Assembly (NCBI RefSeq): GCF_000250675.2
Contig: NC_018681.1
Span: forward strand, 6,324,001 to 6,388,000
Direction: 5' to 3'
Origin: Nocardia brasiliensis ATCC 700358
Lineage (GTDB): Bacteria; Actinomycetota; Actinomycetes; Mycobacteriales; Mycobacteriaceae
DNA length: 64,000 nt
Under the pieces are notes generated by a model. The model was given only the letters and a program-made list of their open reading frames with translations. It had not been told where the DNA came from and searched no databases. Positions 42,688-50,771 of the stretch are shown in pieces (position 1 is the first letter of the stretch; every line of letters starts with the position of its first letter). The position numbers and the translations under genes are program-made.

Positions 42688-43631
42688 CGCGCGGCTTGCT
42701 CGACGTGGCCGTCGGCAGGCGCGCGGCGGGCACGGGCCAGGGCCGCGCGGACGCGGCCGGCGACCTGGTCGGAGTCCAGGTCCGACCAGGTCCATCGGAC
42801 GAGTTGGAACCCGCAGGCCCGCATGGCATCTTCGCGGACCTTCTCCGCGAAGACCACGTCACCGGCATCTTGCCCGGGACGGAGCAGACGACCGTATTTC
42901 ACGCGGCCGTCGAATTCGCACAGCACGCCGGTGCCTTCGAAGTAGAAGTCGACGCGCCCGAGGAACTTGCCGTCGCCATCGAAAACGTTTCCCTGTGAGG
43001 TCGGTTCGGGCAGACCCGAGCGAGCCAGCAGTACCCTACTGCGGGATTCCCCCGCGCTCTCGGTGCGCCCATCCAGGAACGCGATCACTCGTTTGGCCGC
43101 CGCGATACCGGAACGCGACTTCGCCTGTTCGAGCTCGACGGCAAGCTCGTCGTCGGATAGACCGAAGTCGCGCAAGAGCACATCGCCGGTGACAACCGCG
43201 GATTCGAACGGCAGCGTACGAGCGAGATCGACCACCGTTCGAGCGGGCGTTGTGACCAGCAGCCCGTCGACCTCGGCGACGGCATCGAGCGGCACACAAT
43301 GGATCTTGACGTCCGACTTGACACGGCCACCGGTCCGCCGATCCCGAGTAACGTGAACTTTGTCGAGCGGCACGCGCCACAGCGGCGCGCCGTACACGAC
43401 GGCGGCGGATTGGTGGCTGATCGCAGTTCCCAGCGCCGCAACGGATGCGACAGCATCGATCAGGGTGCGATGCCTGCCGACCGGATCCAATTCCCGATAA
43501 GTCGCGCGATCGACATAGGCACCGCGCCGAAGACGGCACCAGTCACCGCCGGAATAGCGCTGCCGGATTTCTTCGTCGCTCAACCCGCGCCGCAGTTCGA
43601 CACTTCGCCGATGCACACCCACCCGGTCCAT
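42651..43631 (-). CDS. AbiEi-antitoxin-like N-terminal domain plus DUF559/Vsr-like nuclease-fold protein
   Basis: A 326-residue protein. Residues about 10-170 resemble the AbiEi antitoxin N-terminal wHTH region and following domain common in actinobacteria (LSDEEIRQRYSGGDWCRLRRGAYVD, AISHQSAAVVYGAPL, TTPARTVVDLARTL). Residues about 220-300 resemble DUF559/Vsr-type PD-(D/E)XK endonucleases (GRVDFYFEGTG, CEFDGRVKYG, EKVREDAMRACGFQLVRWTW). The presumed active-site acids and lysine are all present. The C-terminal tail (TPSRDLHPF) is encoded by the flanking repeat. No AbiEii-type toxin gene adjoins it. Function unknown; a solitary regulator/nuclease of mobile character. Confidence 0.72.
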   Translation of the reverse strand: MDRVGVHRRSVELRRGLSDEEIRQRYSGGDWCRLRRGAYVDRATYRELDPVGRHRTLIDAVASVAALGTAISHQSAAVVYGAPLWRVPLDKVHVTRDRRTGGRVKSDVKIHCVPLDAVAEVDGLLVTTPARTVVDLARTLPFESAVVTGDVLLRDFGLSDDELAVELEQAKSRSGIAAAKRVIAFLDGRTESAGESRSRVLLARSGLPEPTSQGNVFDGDGKFLGRVDFYFEGTGVLCEFDGRVKYGRLLRPGQDAGDVVFAEKVREDAMRACGFQLVRWTWSDLDSDQVAGRVRAALARARRAPADGHVEQAARIRTPSRDLHPF

Positions 43632-43705
43632 GCCTCATACTCACCCCGCGCCACACCCCCACCCCACCTGGACCCCACCCGATGTGCACAACCCGCGCCT
43701 GTGGA

Positions 43706-43792
43706 TAACCACGAGATCTACACCCTTTCTCGGGACTTACACCCCCTCTGAGCGCTCAGAACGGGTGTAGATCCCGAGAAGGGGTGCGGATT
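43706..43792. repeat. Repeat copy B with long palindrome (right flank of the AbiEi/DUF559 module)
   Basis: Second copy of the 87-bp element. Its centre CTGAGCGCTCAG is a perfect 12-bp palindrome, so this copy can form a longer uninterrupted hairpin than copy A. It ends 7 bases before the P450 stop codon at 43800-43802. Between copy A and copy B lie only the AbiEi/DUF559 gene and its upstream region. Confidence 0.9.
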
Positions 43793-43799
43793 TCGGAGT

Positions 43800-45017
43800 T
43801 CACACGTGTACGGGGAAGGCGGCGAGGTCGTTTTGGGTGAGGACGGGGAGGTTGCGGATTTCTTCGAGGGGGACGGCCAGGCGCAGGTTCGGGAAGCGGG
43901 CGAAGAGGGCGGGGAGGGCGACGCCTGCTTCGAGGCGGGACAGGGCAGCACCGGGGCAGATGTGCGGGCCGTGCCCGAAAGTCATGTGGCGGTGCGCAGT
44001 CGGGCGGGTGAGGTCGAAATCGTCGGAGTCGACGCCGTGTACGGCGGTGTCGCGGCCGATGGCGCGGTAGGACATGACGACTCCGTCGCCCTTTTCGATC
44101 ACCGTGTCGCCGATGGTGATGTCTTCGGTGGCGAAACGCATCAGCAGGTGGGTGACCGGGCTGTCCCAGCGCAGCGTTTCCTCCACTGCCGCTTTCCATT
44201 CGAAGTCGCCGCCGCGGACCTTGGCGAGCTGTTCGGGCCGGGTCAGCAGGGCGCGCACGGCGTTGAGGATGAGGCCGACGGTGGTTTCGTGCCCGGCCGC
44301 GACTAGGGCTTTGAGATTGCCGACGACTTCTTCTTCGGTGAGCGGTTCGCCGCCGTCGTCGGCGAAGATCAGCGCGGTGGTGAGGTCGTCGGTGGGGTCG
44401 GCGGTCTTCTTGCGCACCAGATCCGTGTAGTAGGAGTCCATTTCGTCGATCACCCGTAGTCGCTCGTCCTGCGGGGTGAGCAGCGAGAAGAACGCCTTGT
44501 ACCAGTCCAGCAGCATGGGATGATCGGCGCGGTCCACGCCCATCAGCTCGCTGACGACGCGCATCGGCAGCGGGTAGGCGAACACCTGCTTGAGGTCGAC
44601 GACCGCGCCGTCGGCGCCGGCCGCCTCGAGATCGTCGAGCAGTTCGGCGGTCAGCCGCTCGACCACCGGCCGGATGTCTTCGAGCCGCCGCGGCGAGAGC
44701 GCCTGGGTGGTCTTGATCCGCAACCGTCGATGCTCGGCGCCGTCCACGGTGAACATGGAACGCCCGGCATCGATCATCCCGATCAGCGGCCACTGCCGGG
44801 TCACCACCCCGGAGTTCCACAGCGACCAGCCGTTGATGTCCTTGATCAGTCGCGGATCGACGAGCAGTTGCCGGGCGACGGCGTGTTCGGTGACGGTCCA
44901 GGCGGGCACGCCGAGCAGTTCGATGCGGGTGATCGGGCCCGCGGCACGCAGGTGTGCGGTCTCCCCGTCCAGGTCACCGACCATGGGGTCGATGGCGAAT
45001 GGGCATGTTTCCGTCAC
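43800..45017 (-). CDS. Cytochrome P450 (CYP154-like), last gene of the conservon operon
   Basis: A 405-residue bacterial P450. I-helix LVAAGHETTVGL, K-helix ExxR in EETLRWDSP, and haem-binding FGHGPHICPGAALSRLE with the cysteine ligand. GTG start overlaps the stop of the preceding P450 (GTGA) and has a GGAGGT site, so an upstream extension of the frame is rejected. In Streptomyces, CYP154 and CYP157 P450s are paired in conservons; the pairing here supports a CYP154-like assignment. Substrate unknown; no ferredoxin gene is adjacent. Confidence 0.92.
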   Translation of the reverse strand: MTETCPFAIDPMVGDLDGETAHLRAAGPITRIELLGVPAWTVTEHAVARQLLVDPRLIKDINGWSLWNSGVVTRQWPLIGMIDAGRSMFTVDGAEHRRLRIKTTQALSPRRLEDIRPVVERLTAELLDDLEAAGADGAVVDLKQVFAYPLPMRVVSELMGVDRADHPMLLDWYKAFFSLLTPQDERLRVIDEMDSYYTDLVRKKTADPTDDLTTALIFADDGGEPLTEEEVVGNLKALVAAGHETTVGLILNAVRALLTRPEQLAKVRGGDFEWKAAVEETLRWDSPVTHLLMRFATEDITIGDTVIEKGDGVVMSYRAIGRDTAVHGVDSDDFDLTRPTAHRHMTFGHGPHICPGAALSRLEAGVALPALFARFPNLRLAVPLEEIRNLPVLTQNDLAAFPVHV

Positions 45018-46294
45018 GGGGTACCTCCGACTGCACGAACTGGTGTGAATCGAACCGGCAAGGACGTCATGCCGCGCAGGAAGGCCGACGGCCGCCGGAC
45101 GAGGTTCTGCGCGGGCACCATGAGATCGATGTCGGGCAGCCGGTCGAGCAGCACCTCGATGCTGGTCCGCGCGATGATCTCGGCCAGTTGCTGGGCGGGG
45201 AACGGGCAGCGGTATTCGCCGTAACTGAACGCGAAATGCGCGCTGTTTCCCGCGTGTGCCGTCGCCGCGCCGTCGGCGAGGTGCTGGCGCACGTGCGGGT
45301 CGGCGTTGGCCGCGGCGAGCCCGAGCAGCAGCATGTCGCCGGATCGAATCACCTTGTCCGCCAACCGGGTATCGCGAGCGGCCCAGCGCCCGGCGAGGAT
45401 CTGTGTCGGGGTGTCCTCCCACAGCACCTCGTTCATCGCCTCGCCGATGCTGCGGCGTCCCCCGCCCAGCGCGGCGGCGAACCGGTCGTCGGTGAGCATC
45501 AGACGTACCGAGTTCCCGATCCAGTCGGCGGTCGGCAGGTGGCCCGCGGCGGTGACGGCCATCAGGTCCTGCACGTATTCCTCGTCGGTGAACTGCCCGG
45601 GGTGCGCGAGCATGCGCGACACGAGATCGTTTCCGGGCCTGGCCTTTTTGGCGGCGAGCACCTGCATCATCTGCTCGTAGTAGCGGCCGTACGCGGCTTG
45701 CGCGTCGGCGCCGCCGTCGGCGAGCGCCTTCATGCTCCACGCGAGCCGCGGCCCGTCCTCGTCCGGGAAGCCGAGCGCCCAGGCCAGCGCGAGCACGGGC
45801 ATCAGGACCGCGAACTCGGCGACCAGATCGGCTTCGCCGCGCCCGCAGAATCCGTCGATCAGCCGGTCCGCCAATTCCTCACAGGTGCGGCGCAATTCGA
45901 ACGGATCGACCGAATCCAGCGCCGGCTCGACCATCGCCAGATGCCTGCGGTGTTCGGCGCCCGCGGTGAAATAGATCGACGGCCGCGGCTGGCCGACCAT
46001 CGGCAGCAGCGGCCAGTCCTCCGGGATGTTCGGCCACTGGTTCCACAGGCTGACGTCGCGCGGGAACAGCTCCGGATCGCTGGTCACCTGATGCAGTTCA
46101 CGGTAGCCGATGACCAGCCACGCGGGCACGTCGCCGGGCAACTCGACGGCGACGACCGGCCCGTGTTCGCGGCGCATCTCGCGGTACAGATGCTGCGGAT
46201 CGGTGTGGAAGCGCGGACCGCTGAGCGGGACGGCGGACTGCGGCTGCACGGGGCAGCCGCCGAAACCGGCGGCCGCGGCGCTCGGACTGGTCAT
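45014..46294 (-). CDS. Cytochrome P450 lacking the ExxR arginine (CYP157-like, CvnE)
   Basis: A 426-residue P450 with the haem cysteine in FSYGEYRCPFPAQ, but at the K-helix the sequence is NEVLWEDTP: the invariant arginine of ExxR is replaced by tryptophan. This is the known peculiarity of the CYP157 family of Streptomyces conservons. The I-helix TAAGHLPTADWIG also lacks the usual acid/alcohol TT pair. It may act as a redox or regulatory partner rather than a standard monooxygenase. Start ATG overlaps the GTPase stop; stop overlaps the next P450. Confidence 0.9.
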   Translation of the reverse strand: MTSPSAAAAGFGGCPVQPQSAVPLSGPRFHTDPQHLYREMRREHGPVVAVELPGDVPAWLVIGYRELHQVTSDPELFPRDVSLWNQWPNIPEDWPLLPMVGQPRPSIYFTAGAEHRRHLAMVEPALDSVDPFELRRTCEELADRLIDGFCGRGEADLVAEFAVLMPVLALAWALGFPDEDGPRLAWSMKALADGGADAQAAYGRYYEQMMQVLAAKKARPGNDLVSRMLAHPGQFTDEEYVQDLMAVTAAGHLPTADWIGNSVRLMLTDDRFAAALGGGRRSIGEAMNEVLWEDTPTQILAGRWAARDTRLADKVIRSGDMLLLGLAAANADPHVRQHLADGAATAHAGNSAHFAFSYGEYRCPFPAQQLAEIIARTSIEVLLDRLPDIDLMVPAQNLVRRPSAFLRGMTSLPVRFTPVRAVGGTP

Positions 46295-46905
46295 GAGGCG
46301 GTCTCCGCTCGCGGTGCGTCGGCGTAGATGTGCTCGACCAGGGTGATCAGCACCTGTTTGCTGGATTCGCGGGAACGCGCGTCGCATTCGACCAGTGGCA
46401 CGTGCGGGTCGAGGTCCAGCGCGTCGCGCACCTCGTCGGGCCGCGAGGACCCGCCGAAGTTGTTGCAGGCCACGATGAAACGGGTCCGCTGTGCTTCCAG
46501 CCGATCGATGGCGTACCAGGAGTCGGCGATGCGGCGCTGGTCGACCAGCACGATCGCGCCGAGCGCGCCGGTGAACAGCCGGTCCCACAGGAACCAGAAC
46601 CGTTCCTGTCCGGGTGCGCCGAACAGATACAGCACGTTCTCGGTGTCAATGGTGATCCGGCCGAAGTCGAAAGCGACCGTCGTGGTGGACTTGCCGGGCG
46701 CGCCGCTCGGGTCGTCGATCCCGACGCCGGCGTTGGTCATCGTCGCCTCGGTGTCGAGCGGGCGGATCTCGCTGACCGCGCGGACCATGGTGGTCTTGCC
46801 GACGCCGAAGCCGCCGACGATGACGATCTTGAGTCCCTGGCGGGTCGCGCTGTGCAACGGTGCGTCGGCGCGGGCGGGTCGGGGGTCAGAGATTGCGGAG
46901 TCCAA
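46291..46905 (-). CDS. cvnD: Conservon GTPase (CvnD-type, ATP/GTP-binding protein)
   Basis: A 204-residue small GTPase of the MglA/Ras-like conservon type. P-loop GGFGVGKTTMVRAV (about residues 30-43), switch region with TTTVAFDFGRIT, G3-like LFGAPGQERF, and a NNF motif (CNNFGG) where classical Ras has NKxD. The TTG at 46905 is chosen because it gives the conserved MDSAISDP start and has an AGAAGG site; it overlaps the DUF742 gene end by 20 bases. The switch is probably controlled by the roadblock and DUF742 partners. Confidence 0.88.
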   Translation of the reverse strand: MDSAISDPRPARADAPLHSATRQGLKIVIVGGFGVGKTTMVRAVSEIRPLDTEATMTNAGVGIDDPSGAPGKSTTTVAFDFGRITIDTENVLYLFGAPGQERFWFLWDRLFTGALGAIVLVDQRRIADSWYAIDRLEAQRTRFIVACNNFGGSSRPDEVRDALDLDPHVPLVECDARSRESSKQVLITLVEHIYADAPRAETAS

Positions 46906-47257
46906 CGAGCACCTTCTCGAGGGTGGTGGAGTCTGGCACGGCATTCCACGGCGCGTCCGGCAGGCCGGGGCCGATGTTCGGATGCCGGACGGTGATCTTG
47001 CCCGCGTACAGCAGGTCCGAGAGCAGAATGGTCGCGATGCCGACCGGCAGCCGCAGTTCAGCGGCGATCTCGACCACCGCGGTCGGGGCCCGGCACATGT
47101 CGAGGATCGCCACGTGCTCGGACTGCATGCCCGGCGTCGGATCGCATTCGCTGACCACGAGCGTGACCAGGTCGAAGCTGTCGGAGTCGGGCTTGCTGCG
47201 TCCCCCGGTGAGCGTGTAGAGCCGGTCGGGGTCGTCGTCGCGGCCGGGCCTGTTCAC
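46886..47257 (-). CDS. cvnC: DUF742 protein (CvnC-type)
   Basis: A 123-residue protein with the DUF742 pattern: RLYTLTGGRS near the N-terminus, then a winged-helix-like region (EHVAILDMCRAPTAVVEIAAEL, LPVGIATILLSDLLYAGKI) and the ending LEKVLVGLRNL. In conservons it bridges kinase, roadblock and GTPase. The GTG at 47257 overlaps the roadblock stop (GTGA). Confidence 0.9.
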   Translation of the reverse strand: MNRPGRDDDPDRLYTLTGGRSKPDSDSFDLVTLVVSECDPTPGMQSEHVAILDMCRAPTAVVEIAAELRLPVGIATILLSDLLYAGKITVRHPNIGPGLPDAPWNAVPDSTTLEKVLVGLRNL

Positions 47258-47760
47258 GACACGCTCGCCCCTGTGCTTGCCCACCCCTGGTCGGCTTCGC
47301 CGCCCTGCCGTCCCCCTGTGCTTGCCCACCCCTGGTCGGCTTCGCCGCTCGGCCGTCCCGCTGGATTCCGCGGCGCCGACGCGAGGTGGTGGCCCAGCTG
47401 CTCGACCAGTTCGCGCATGTTGTGCCCGACCAGGCCAGCGTCGGCGTCCTCGGCGGCGACGACCGCGATATGCGCGGCCAATCCCGCCTCGACGATGAAC
47501 AGGATGCCGCCGTAGAACTCGGTCATCGACTGCCGGACGCCGCCGCGGCCGTCACCGAACTCGACCGACGCGCCGTGCGAAAGACTTTGGATGCCCGCGG
47601 CGATCGCGGCGAGCTGATCGGCCTTGTCCATCCCGAGTTCGGGGGTGTGGCAGATCTTGAGTCCGTCGCCGGACAGTAGTAGCGCGTGCCTGGTACGCGG
47701 GGTGCGAGCGAGTAGCTGCTCCAACAGCCAGCTGAGTTGGGACGGCACAGACGTGGTCAT
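47254..47760 (-). CDS. cvnB: Roadblock/LC7 domain protein (CvnB-type)
   Basis: A 168-residue protein: roadblock/LC7 domain at residues 5-125 (QLSWLLEQLLARTPRTRHALLLSGDGL, GMDKADQLAAIAAGIQSLS, GGILFIVEAG). Roadblock proteins are GTPase-activating or scaffold partners of MglA-type GTPases. The tail beyond residue 138 is unusual: two copies of a 15-residue unit beginning GEADQGWASTG, encoded by a 45-bp tandem duplication. Overlaps the kinase-like gene (ATGA) and cvnC (GTGA). Confidence 0.92.
   Translation of the reverse strand: MTTSVPSQLSWLLEQLLARTPRTRHALLLSGDGLKICHTPELGMDKADQLAAIAAGIQSLSHGASVEFGDGRGGVRQSMTEFYGGILFIVEAGLAAHIAVVAAEDADAGLVGHNMRELVEQLGHHLASAPRNPAGRPSGEADQGWASTGGRQGGEADQGWASTGASVS
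47268..47357 (-). repeat. 45-bp in-frame tandem duplication in the cvnB 3' end
   Basis: The block containing CTGTGCTTGCCCACCCCTGG (plus strand) at 47271 recurs at 47316, period 45 bp, so the duplication keeps frame and adds 15 residues to the roadblock protein tail. The copies diverge only in the last few codons, suggesting a recent event. Confidence 0.85.
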
Positions 47761-49208
47761 CGATCGTTCTCCACGGCAACGGTAGGGGACGGGGAAGGTG
47801 GTGCGGCGGCGGCGCTTTCGCCGTCACGCCCGGCGATCGCGCGCTGGAAGGCGCCGAACGCGGCCGGGCTGGCCGCGGGCGCGGGCGCCGCCGCAGGCGC
47901 GCCGGGCTCGGGTAGCGAGAGCCCGGCCGGATGCACCGCGGCCAGGGTGCTGCCGCGTCGCCGCTTCGGCAGGCCCATGCTGGTGACCTCAGCGGTCGGC
48001 GCGGGTGCGGTCGCGACGGCGGCCGGTTCGCGATCGGCGGCCGGTTCCGCGAGCGCCACCGCCTGCGGGGCGGTCCGGGGCGCCGGCGGCGGCACCGCAG
48101 GCAGCGACGGATTGGTGGCGGGCGCCGACGGCTGCGAACGGTCCACGCGCGCAGTGAGATCCCGCGGCACCACCACGACCACGGCCGTGCCGCCGATCGC
48201 GGAGGGCCGGTAGGAGACGGTGAGCCCGTGCTTGCGCGCGAGGTGGCCGACCACCGCCAGGCCGAGTCGGGTACCGCTGAGCGAGGACAGGTCCGCCGAA
48301 CGTTGGCCGCGCCCGTCGGGGCCGGTGACCGACACGGTCTGTTCAGCGCGCCGCAGCGCCGATTCGCTCATCACCAGGCCGCTGTCCTCGATGGTGAGCA
48401 CCACGCCCGCGGGCACCTCGGCGGCGTATACGTGCACCTCGGTGGTGGGCGGCGAGAAGTTGCACGCGTTGTCGAGCAGTTCGGCCAGGGTGTGCATGAT
48501 GCCCTCGGCGGCGTGGCCGGCGATGGCGATTTCGGCGATGGCGCGCAACCGCACCCGCTGATAGCCCGCGACCCGGCCCATGGCGCCGCGCAGAATGGAT
48601 TCCATCGCAATGGGTTTGGCCCAGCGCCGGCCGGACCGCGCGCCGCTGAGCACGGCGATGCTGTCGGCGAGGCGCCCGGCCTGGGCGGTGCGATGGTCGA
48701 GTTCCAGCAGGTCGGCGAGGACCTTCGGGTCGGCGTGCCGGTGTTCCATCTCGCGCAGTTCGGCGAGCATGCTGGTGGTCATCGCCTGCATCCGGCCCGC
48801 GGCGCCGGCGAACGCGGCCATGGCGGCGGAGCGGCGGTTCTCGTTGTTCTTCGACTCCCAGGCGTGCGCCTCGGCCGCGTTCTCGGCGGCCTGGACGCGT
48901 GCCGTCGCCGCCGCGGTGCTCGCGGCCGCCTCGCGGGTCGCCCGCCGGGCGACGCCGTGATAGTGCACGGCCGCCGTGCACGCGCCGCACAGCAGGAGGG
49001 CGGCGACGACCGCGCCGATGGTCAGCGGGACGCGAAAGTCGCTCGGCGCGTAGTACACCGCGACCACCACCGCGACCGACGTGACGGCGGCGCTGCCGAA
49101 CAGGGCTAGCAGCGGCATACGCTGACGTCGAACGACAGGTTCCCGACGCTCGCCTTCCGGCGCGTTCAATGACTGTGACAAGTTCCGTACTTCCGCACTC
49201 ACGTTCAC
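47757..49208 (-). CDS. cvnA: Conservon sensor-histidine-kinase-like ATPase (CvnA-type)
   Basis: About 483 residues. Two membrane segments (about 30-55 and 60-80) are followed by a helical region with a dimerisation-like block (MLAELREMEHRHADPKVLADLLELDHRTAQAGRLADSI is spread over about 180-220) and an HATPase_c domain (N-box LAELLDNACNFSPP, G-boxes EDSGLVMSE and GTRLGLAVVGHLARKHG). The last 130 residues are Ala/Pro-rich and low complexity. The canonical phospho-acceptor histidine is not obvious, as is common for CvnA/nitrate-sensor-like proteins. Start uncertain: GTG 49208 or 49202; no good ribosome site. Confidence 0.88.
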   Translation of the reverse strand: MNVSAEVRNLSQSLNAPEGERREPVVRRQRMPLLALFGSAAVTSVAVVVAVYYAPSDFRVPLTIGAVVAALLLCGACTAAVHYHGVARRATREAAASTAAATARVQAAENAAEAHAWESKNNENRRSAAMAAFAGAAGRMQAMTTSMLAELREMEHRHADPKVLADLLELDHRTAQAGRLADSIAVLSGARSGRRWAKPIAMESILRGAMGRVAGYQRVRLRAIAEIAIAGHAAEGIMHTLAELLDNACNFSPPTTEVHVYAAEVPAGVVLTIEDSGLVMSESALRRAEQTVSVTGPDGRGQRSADLSSLSGTRLGLAVVGHLARKHGLTVSYRPSAIGGTAVVVVVPRDLTARVDRSQPSAPATNPSLPAVPPPAPRTAPQAVALAEPAADREPAAVATAPAPTAEVTSMGLPKRRRGSTLAAVHPAGLSLPEPGAPAAAPAPAASPAAFGAFQRAIAGRDGESAAAAPPSPSPTVAVENDR

Positions 49209-49344
49209 CAAAAAGGCATGTCGCTGAACGCCCGACCCCCTCCTGCCAGTTCGGGCTGAACCAAATGTACAGATTGCCAAGCACTTCCGCATCTCGACCG
49301 TAGTCACCCGGCACACGGCGCATCCGACGGCGCTCGATAGTTGT

Positions 49345-49371
49345 ATTCTATTGCGCTACTTTATTTTTCAA
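49345..49371 (-). promoter_or_regulatory. Candidate promoter of the conservon operon
   Basis: In an AT-rich patch (about 49340-49375) unlike its surroundings, the minus strand reads TTGAAA (49371-49366), 15 bases, then TAGAAT (49350-49345). The spacer is shorter than the ideal 17, so this is tentative. The leader to the cvnA start would be about 130 bases. The rest of the 49209-49620 gap shows no gene. Confidence 0.35.
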
Positions 49372-49627
49372 TCAGCGGCCGACCGCTGCACGAACGTTGT
49401 TGTTCGCCGCGCGATCTCGTCGCGCAGTGCACTTTTGTGCGCGCGACGTCCGCACGCCCGGCCGCTCGAGTCCCCTGCACAAAGCCTCACCGGCGCGCCC
49501 CGCACCGCGCAGGAAGGCCCGACGGCACGATGACTCGATGCCCGGATTCCGCTGATTCCGGATTGGACCGGGGAATACTGGAAAGACAGTGCCAGTGACG
49601 CCTGACCAGCAGCGGAGGAGTGCGGTG

Positions 49628-50104
49628 ATGACGATGTCCATGCTCGGCGAGGTTCGACCGGAGCACGATCGCGCCGACGACGGCGATCTGGTGCTCCTGC
49701 ACTATCTGCGTTCATTCCACCGGCCGGTGCTGGAGGTGTGGACGGCGGCGACCGAGCGAGCGCACCTGGCGCAGTGGCTCGGCGCGGTGACGGGCGACGC
49801 GGACACCGTGACGATCGAACCGCTGGACGGGCCGGTCGCCGGACCGATCGCCGTCCGGATCGAGCACTGCCGGGCCCCGCACGAACTCGCCGTGCGGATC
49901 GACGGCTGCCTGGTGGAGGTGCGCATGACCCAGGTCGGTGTGGTCACCAATGTCGAACTGATCCGCCGCCACGTCTGCCAGCGCGACGCCGCCGCGATCG
50001 GCCCGCGCTGGCAGTACCTGCTCGATCGGCTGACCGCCCACCTGGACCAGCAGCCACTGCCACGCTGGGACGGCTATCCGAATCTGGCCGGCGAATACCG
50101 TTGA
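49628..50104 (+). CDS. SRPBCC/AHSA1-like domain protein
   Basis: A 158-residue protein. The pattern FHRPVLEVWTAATERAHLAQWLGAV near the N-terminus is typical of START/AHSA1 (SRPBCC) domains, a ligand-binding helix-grip fold; the C-terminal helix is RWQYLLDRLTAHLDQQ. Ligand unknown. The ATG at 49628 follows a GGAGGAG site by 7 bases; in-frame codons upstream would place the site inside the gene. Converges on the following minus-strand gene. Confidence 0.78.
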   Translation: MTMSMLGEVRPEHDRADDGDLVLLHYLRSFHRPVLEVWTAATERAHLAQWLGAVTGDADTVTIEPLDGPVAGPIAVRIEHCRAPHELAVRIDGCLVEVRMTQVGVVTNVELIRRHVCQRDAAAIGPRWQYLLDRLTAHLDQQPLPRWDGYPNLAGEYR

Positions 50105-50109
50105 GCGCC

Positions 50110-50712
50110 TCAGAAGAAGAAACCGGCGATCCCCCAGCCGGGCCGGGCCTGCGCCTCACGGATCCACTCCATGCAGGATTCGATGGCGGCGAGCACCTCG
50201 TGATCGACGGACTCGCGCGACTCCGGAGTGGTCGACTCCCACTGCACCAACGCTTCGGCGCATTGCTCCGGCGTCCACTCTCCGTAGCCGGGTAGCTCGT
50301 CCGGCTGCGGCAGGGCGGGCGGAAAGGCATGGTAGAGAAAGCCGGTCAGACTGATCGCCTTGATGCCGAGTTCGGCCAGGCCCTCGTCCACCTGTTCCAG
50401 CCAGCTGCCGCGAAACGGCGAGAAGTAGCGGTTGTCCAGGAACCTGCCGTAGAACTGGCAGATCGTTTGGTACGCATAGGCGTATTGGAATCCGTAGGCG
50501 GGATCGAACGGACCGCCGTCGATCACGGCGCGCACCGCGTCGTACCGGGCCGGCGCACCGTTCGCGATCTCCTCGGCGAACCAGTCGTCGGCGTGCGCGA
50601 GCTGGGCTTTGAAGCGACCTCCGATCATGCGCCGGAGCTTGTCGTCCCGCGACGCGATGGCGCCCCTGACCCTGTCCAGTTCGACGACGTAAACGCTCAG
50701 GCTGTAACTCAT
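50110..50712 (-). CDS. DUF7691-type hypothetical protein
   Basis: A 200-residue cytosolic protein starting MSYSLSVYVVELDRVRGAI, resembling a family of Streptomyces/Nocardia proteins I recall as DUF7691. Aromatic-rich central part (YGFQYAYAYQTICQFYGRFL, then YHAFPPALPQPDELPGYGEW). No signal, membrane segment or known catalytic motif. Function unknown. Convergent with the SRPBCC gene, 5 bases between stops. Confidence 0.7.
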   Translation of the reverse strand: MSYSLSVYVVELDRVRGAIASRDDKLRRMIGGRFKAQLAHADDWFAEEIANGAPARYDAVRAVIDGGPFDPAYGFQYAYAYQTICQFYGRFLDNRYFSPFRGSWLEQVDEGLAELGIKAISLTGFLYHAFPPALPQPDELPGYGEWTPEQCAEALVQWESTTPESRESVDHEVLAAIESCMEWIREAQARPGWGIAGFFF

Positions 50713-50740
50713 GAGCGAACATTAGCGGTGCCCACCGACA

Positions 50741-50770
50741 CCGAACGTGCCTCCGGCCGAAGGCGTTCGG
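50741..50770 (-). terminator. Hairpin after the epoxide hydrolase gene
   Basis: CCGAAC-GT-GCCT (50741-50752) pairs with AGGC-GTTCGG (50761-50770): a 10-bp stem with a 2-base bulge and 8-base loop, immediately beyond the stop of the minus-strand hydrolase. Probably its terminator; no U-run. Confidence 0.5.
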
Positions 50771-50771
50771 C

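Noticed and set aside
42651..43631. Complete AbiE toxin-antitoxin system
   Set aside because: No AbiEii nucleotidyltransferase-type toxin gene is adjacent; only the AbiEi-like N-terminal domain is seen, fused to a nuclease-like domain.
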